A stretch of 64,000 nt of DNA from Treponema sp. GTDB taxonomy: Bacteria > Spirochaetota > Spirochaetia > Treponematales > Treponemataceae. The translations under genes and the position numbers were made by a program. Shown piece after piece: positions 60,676-64,000 of this stretch; position 1 is the stretch's first letter; each line of letters begins with the position of its first letter. The DNA is taken from assembly GCA_016288205.1 (NCBI GenBank), contig JAEEYO010000072.1, positions 1-64,000 on the forward strand. The letters run 5' to 3'. The notes below the pieces were generated by a model. That model did no database searches and was not told the DNA's origin. It was given only the letters and a program-made list of their open reading frames with translations.

Positions 60676-61977
60676 ATGCTGACAAACACTCTTTACAAAA
60701 AAGCAAAGACTGGGGGACATTTATGGAGGCATTTGTCTCTATGTGCCGCAGCAGGGATTATTCTTTTTCTCCTCGTCTCTTGTAAAACAACCGAAGTGGT
60801 GGAGCCGGATCCGATCAGATTCTATCCTCCGCCACCGACACAAGAAGAGCTTGAATACAAAGCGACGCATTTTAACGACGGAACAAAAATCGTAACAAAA
60901 GAAACCGCATTCGACGACAGCGACTCTCTGCTTATGACTTTTGCGGGTGACATCATGGCTCACACGCCCAACTGGTCAAAGGGACGCTTCGATGAAATCT
61001 ATGCCGCAATCAAACCATATCTAATAGAAAGCGATTTTGTATTTGCAAATTTGGAGACACCGGTTGCTGATTCCATAGAGTATGCGACCTACCCCGCTTT
61101 CAACGTCCATCACGAATATGCGGAGGCTGCAATCAGCGCCGGATTCAATGTTTTCAGTCTGACTAACAATCACACGAACGACCGTGGCTTAAAAGGAATC
61201 AACGAGACAAGAGAGTGGTTCAAGAAAAAAGTTTCCGAAACCGCAGGATCAGATCGGCCCGTTTACGCGTGCGGATTAAAAGAAAAATCCAACGACCCGC
61301 TCACATATCAGATACTTGAAAAAAACGGATGGACAATCCTTTACGTCGCAATCACCGAAATCCTGAACAATCCCTCGAACTCGCCCTATATTGATTATGT
61401 GGAGCCGTACAAAAAACAAAGGGAGCAGTTCATCAGCACTCTGAAAAAAATGAAGGAAGAGCATCCTGCGGATTTATTCATCCTCAGCATCCACTGTGCG
61501 GAACCGGAGTACATTCTTACCGTGCAGAAAACTCAAAAGGAATTTTATTTCCAGCTTCTTGACGCCGGAGTTGATGTCGTGTGGGTCAATCATCCGCATG
61601 TACCGAAATATTGGGAACTCGTACCAGATACCGAGAACACGGCACGCAAGATGATTTTTTACTCAATGGGAAACACAATCAGCGCGCAGAGGACAAAACC
61701 GAACTGGTCAAAACCATCCGACGGACACGAGTACACTGGCGAGGGCAACATGATTCAGGTCCGCTTCACAAAAGATGAGGACGGAGTAAAAGTCTCGTGG
61801 ATAAATCCCATGACTCTCACAACATATATTGAAAGCGACAGAATGTACGTCATAAAACTACTTGACGATGATTTCATACAAAGCCTTTATAGCGAGGGCG
61901 TAAAAAACTGGCCAAAATATTTGACCGAACGAAAAAAACTCATGGAGCAAATTACAGGAACAGTCACATGGCAATAG
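60676..61977 (+). CDS. CapA/PGA_cap-family lipoprotein
   Basis: 433 residues. A lipoprotein signal (LCAAAGIILFLLVSC, Cys about 36) is followed by a CapA-type metallophosphatase-like domain (LMTFAGDIMAH, FANLETPVAD, FSLTNNHTNDRG, SIHCAEPEY, WVNHPHV). CapA proteins are linked to poly-gamma-glutamate capsule making, but CapB/C are absent, so here it may act on another surface polymer. Its stop overlaps the helicase ATG by 10 nt. Confidence 0.85.
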   Translation: MLTNTLYKKAKTGGHLWRHLSLCAAAGIILFLLVSCKTTEVVEPDPIRFYPPPPTQEELEYKATHFNDGTKIVTKETAFDDSDSLLMTFAGDIMAHTPNWSKGRFDEIYAAIKPYLIESDFVFANLETPVADSIEYATYPAFNVHHEYAEAAISAGFNVFSLTNNHTNDRGLKGINETREWFKKKVSETAGSDRPVYACGLKEKSNDPLTYQILEKNGWTILYVAITEILNNPSNSPYIDYVEPYKKQREQFISTLKKMKEEHPADLFILSIHCAEPEYILTVQKTQKEFYFQLLDAGVDVVWVNHPHVPKYWELVPDTENTARKMIFYSMGNTISAQRTKPNWSKPSDGHEYTGEGNMIQVRFTKDEDGVKVSWINPMTLTTYIESDRMYVIKLLDDDFIQSLYSEGVKNWPKYLTERKKLMEQITGTVTWQ

Positions 61978-64000
61978 ATTACAAGAGCCTGCCCGTTTAT
62001 GAGCAGAAAGACAGAATACTTGAAGCATTGGAGCACAATCAGGTCATCGTAGTGCAAAGTCCGACGGGAAGCGGAAAGACAACGCAGCTCCCGGTAATCC
62101 TGCATGAGGCGGGATATTCAAACAACGGAATCATCGCCGTCACACAGCCACGTCGCATTGCGGCACTCAGCGTCTCGGAATTCATCTCAAAGCAGCTCAA
62201 GACAAAATATCCCGGACTTGTCGGTTACAAATTCCGCTTTGAGGACAAAACCGACGCGACGACAAAAATAAAAATAATGACCGACGGAATTCTTTTGCAG
62301 GAGATGAAACTTGATCCGTGGATGAGCAAGTATTCCGTAATCATGGTGGACGAGGCACACGAGCGCAGCCTGAACATTGATTTTGTCCTCGGTCTTTTAA
62401 AGCGAATCCTTGAAGTGCGGAAAGATTTCAAAGTGATTGTCTCATCCGCAACAATGAACGCGGAGGCATTCAGCGAGTACTTTGACGGCTGCCCCATCGT
62501 CACGATTGACACTCAGGTTTTCCCGGTCACGATGATTTACGATCCGCCGGCAGTTGAGGCAAGCACGGCAAGCGAGAACGCATCAGAGGCACTAATCTCG
62601 AAAATCGCGGACATAATTGAGCGTGTACTTTTGAACCATGAGAGCGGCGACATACTTGTTTTCCTTCCCGGTGAAAAAATCATCAAGGACGCAATGCAGT
62701 ATCTTTTGAACACAAAGTTCCACAACAAAATCCACATCATTCCGCTGTACGGCCGGCTTCCGAAAGAGGAGCAGGAAAAAGTTTTCTCAAACCCACCGTT
62801 CGGTAAAAAGAAAGTCGTACTCAGCACGAACATCGCGGAAACATCGGTGACAATCAACGGAATCACGACGGTAATTGACTCGGGACTCGCAAAATTAAAT
62901 TTCTACAGTCCGCGCACATTCACATCCAGCCTGATTGAGACACCGGTAAGCAAAGCGTCATGCAGCCAGAGACGAGGTAGAGCCGGAAGAACCTGCCCCG
63001 GTACCTGCTACAGACTTTATCCGCGAACCGAATTTGAGACACGTCCGAATTACACCACCGAGGAAATCTACCGCACGGATTTGAGCGAGGTCGTCCTCAG
63101 GATGTCGGAGCTCGGCATAACTGATTTTGAAAGATTCAATTTCATCTCACCGCCCGGACGCGAAGGACTCATCGGTGCCGTCAACACACTGAACATGCTC
63201 AAGGCACTGGAAAGCGACGGAACTCTCAGCAAGATCGGAAAACTCATGGTGGAATTTCCTCTTGAGCCGAGGGTGTCCAGAATCATCGTGGAAAGCATAC
63301 TGCACTATCCCGACGTACTTGAGGAAGTTTTAATCGCCGCATCATTCCTTAGCGCACAGTCACCTTTCGTACTTCCCGTGGGAGAGGAGATGGACGCAAG
63401 ACAGGCGCACCACGCATTCCGCGACATACAGGGAGATTTTGTCTCATACATCAATCTTTTCCGCACCTACTCGGGAATGGCAAACAAGGAGAAATTCTGC
63501 AAGCGAAGTTACCTTGACGAAAAAGTCATGGCGGAGATTGAGAACATAAAGGAACAGCTTGAGGACATAGTTTCAAAGCGTCTCCAGATGCCCATCACAA
63601 GCGGAGGAAACGTGGACGACTATCTGTGCTGCATCGCATCCGGAATGATTCAATTCGTGTGCATACGCGAAGGACGTGAGAGCTACAGGAGCCTTACCGC
63701 CGACCACATTACAATCCATCCGGGCTCATCCATGTTCAGGACAAATCCGCTCTACATAGTGGCAGGTGAAATCGTAAAGACAAGCCGCACGTTCGCAATG
63801 AGCGTCTCACCTTTGACCAAGGCACTCCTCGCAAAAATTGACCCGGGACTTGAAAAGCATCTTTCGGATCTCCGCGGTTCCAAGGGCGAAAACGATCGTG
63901 CAGCCAAAAATAAAAATGCGCGTGAGACCGAGGATCAGAAATCAGCAGGGAAATCAGGCAAAAAATCCAAGAAGGAAAGCAAGGCCGAGGCAAAAAAGCA
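61968..64000 (+). CDS. HrpA/HrpB-like DEAH-box helicase, N-terminal part
   Basis: 677 codons are visible; the gene runs off the right edge. Superfamily 2 helicase: Walker A PTGSGKTTQLP, TQPRRIAALSV, DEAH in VDEAHERS, SSATMN, and QRRGRAGRTCPG (motif VI). HA2 and OB-fold regions follow (LRMSELGITDFERFNF, LTADHITIHPGSSMF). Likely an ATP-dependent RNA helicase in RNA processing or ribosome rescue. The last ~40 visible residues are Lys/Glu/Ala-rich low complexity. It overlaps the CapA-like gene by 10 nt. Confidence 0.9.
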   Translation, partial: MAIDYKSLPVYEQKDRILEALEHNQVIVVQSPTGSGKTTQLPVILHEAGYSNNGIIAVTQPRRIAALSVSEFISKQLKTKYPGLVGYKFRFEDKTDATTKIKIMTDGILLQEMKLDPWMSKYSVIMVDEAHERSLNIDFVLGLLKRILEVRKDFKVIVSSATMNAEAFSEYFDGCPIVTIDTQVFPVTMIYDPPAVEASTASENASEALISKIADIIERVLLNHESGDILVFLPGEKIIKDAMQYLLNTKFHNKIHIIPLYGRLPKEEQEKVFSNPPFGKKKVVLSTNIAETSVTINGITTVIDSGLAKLNFYSPRTFTSSLIETPVSKASCSQRRGRAGRTCPGTCYRLYPRTEFETRPNYTTEEIYRTDLSEVVLRMSELGITDFERFNFISPPGREGLIGAVNTLNMLKALESDGTLSKIGKLMVEFPLEPRVSRIIVESILHYPDVLEEVLIAASFLSAQSPFVLPVGEEMDARQAHHAFRDIQGDFVSYINLFRTYSGMANKEKFCKRSYLDEKVMAEIENIKEQLEDIVSKRLQMPITSGGNVDDYLCCIASGMIQFVCIREGRESYRSLTADHITIHPGSSMFRTNPLYIVAGEIVKTSRTFAMSVSPLTKALLAKIDPGLEKHLSDLRGSKGENDRAAKNKNARETEDQKSAGKSGKKSKKESKAEAKK

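Noticed and set aside
1-64000. CRISPR array, prophage or rRNA operon.
   Set aside because: I saw no regularly spaced repeats, phage structural genes or rRNA sequence anywhere in the window.

Overview
The window most likely comes from a Treponema-type spirochete chromosome. No 16S gene is present, so this rests on gene content: greA carries a very long N-terminal extension, as in T. pallidum; cmk and rpsA are adjacent and nearly fused (one polypeptide in T. pallidum); lipoproteins with relaxed lipoboxes are common; and rho-rpmE and recA-folK-scpAB-rluB-cmk-rpsA clusters are present. Most of the DNA is dense housekeeping sequence of intermediate GC. Two AT-rich patches of small orphan genes (about 200-2300 and 57300-58200) look acquired.

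Layout. 1-2.2 kb: a cut-off Rpn-type nuclease and small orphan, secreted or lipoprotein genes on the minus strand. 2.3-8.4 kb (plus): galE, a TPR protein, the giant GreA and an MBL-fold hydrolase, then tRNA-Arg(TCT) with its own promoter and terminator. 8.6-18.5 kb (minus): a lipoprotein, a TPR membrane protein and one long run, recA-folK-scpA-scpB-rluB-cmk-rpsA-GAF/AAA+/Fis regulator. 18.7-21.9 kb (minus): rho, a 263-bp nested inverted-repeat element, rpmE, rpsD. 22.3-34.2 kb (plus): a tandemly duplicated lipoprotein gene, an orphan solute-binding protein, exonuclease III, a ferredoxin, an M23 peptidase, a PEGA-like protein, a flotillin, an aconitase and a ComFB protein. 34.2-37.6 kb: penicillin-binding protein 1A and a ParB-like protein. 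37.7-40.5 kb (minus): a large surface lipoprotein interrupted at a poly-G tract. 40.6-45.6 kb: tyrS with its leader, a small secreted protein, nadE, rlmJ. 45.6-51.1 kb: a small barrel-like protein, an odd membrane protein, clpB, a MATE transporter. 51.2-55.3 kb: a four-gene O-acyltransfer operon (SGNH lipoprotein, DUF4358, MBOAT, DHHW). 55.4-64 kb: a transglutaminase-like protein, an RluA-type synthase, two AT-rich orphans, mnmA, pta, a CapA-like lipoprotein and the start of a DEAH-box helicase.

The strongest discovery candidate is the region ahead of tyrS. A 34-codon open frame with four Tyr codons within six codons is followed by a strong intrinsic terminator, and the end of the frame is complementary over 12 bp to the terminator's 5' arm and loop. 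This is the architecture of ribosome-mediated, tyrosine-sensing attenuation of a tyrosyl-tRNA synthetase.

Other notable signals: a recurring promoter layout in which the -10 box lies 6-8 nt before the ATG with no Shine-Dalgarno (seven cases, implying leaderless or nearly leaderless mRNAs); a G6 tract that puts the lipoprotein signal peptide out of frame by one base (phase variation or an assembly error); the 263-bp element; a dispersed hairpin repeat family; and a 1-kb tandem duplication that kept a relic start codon of the downstream gene.
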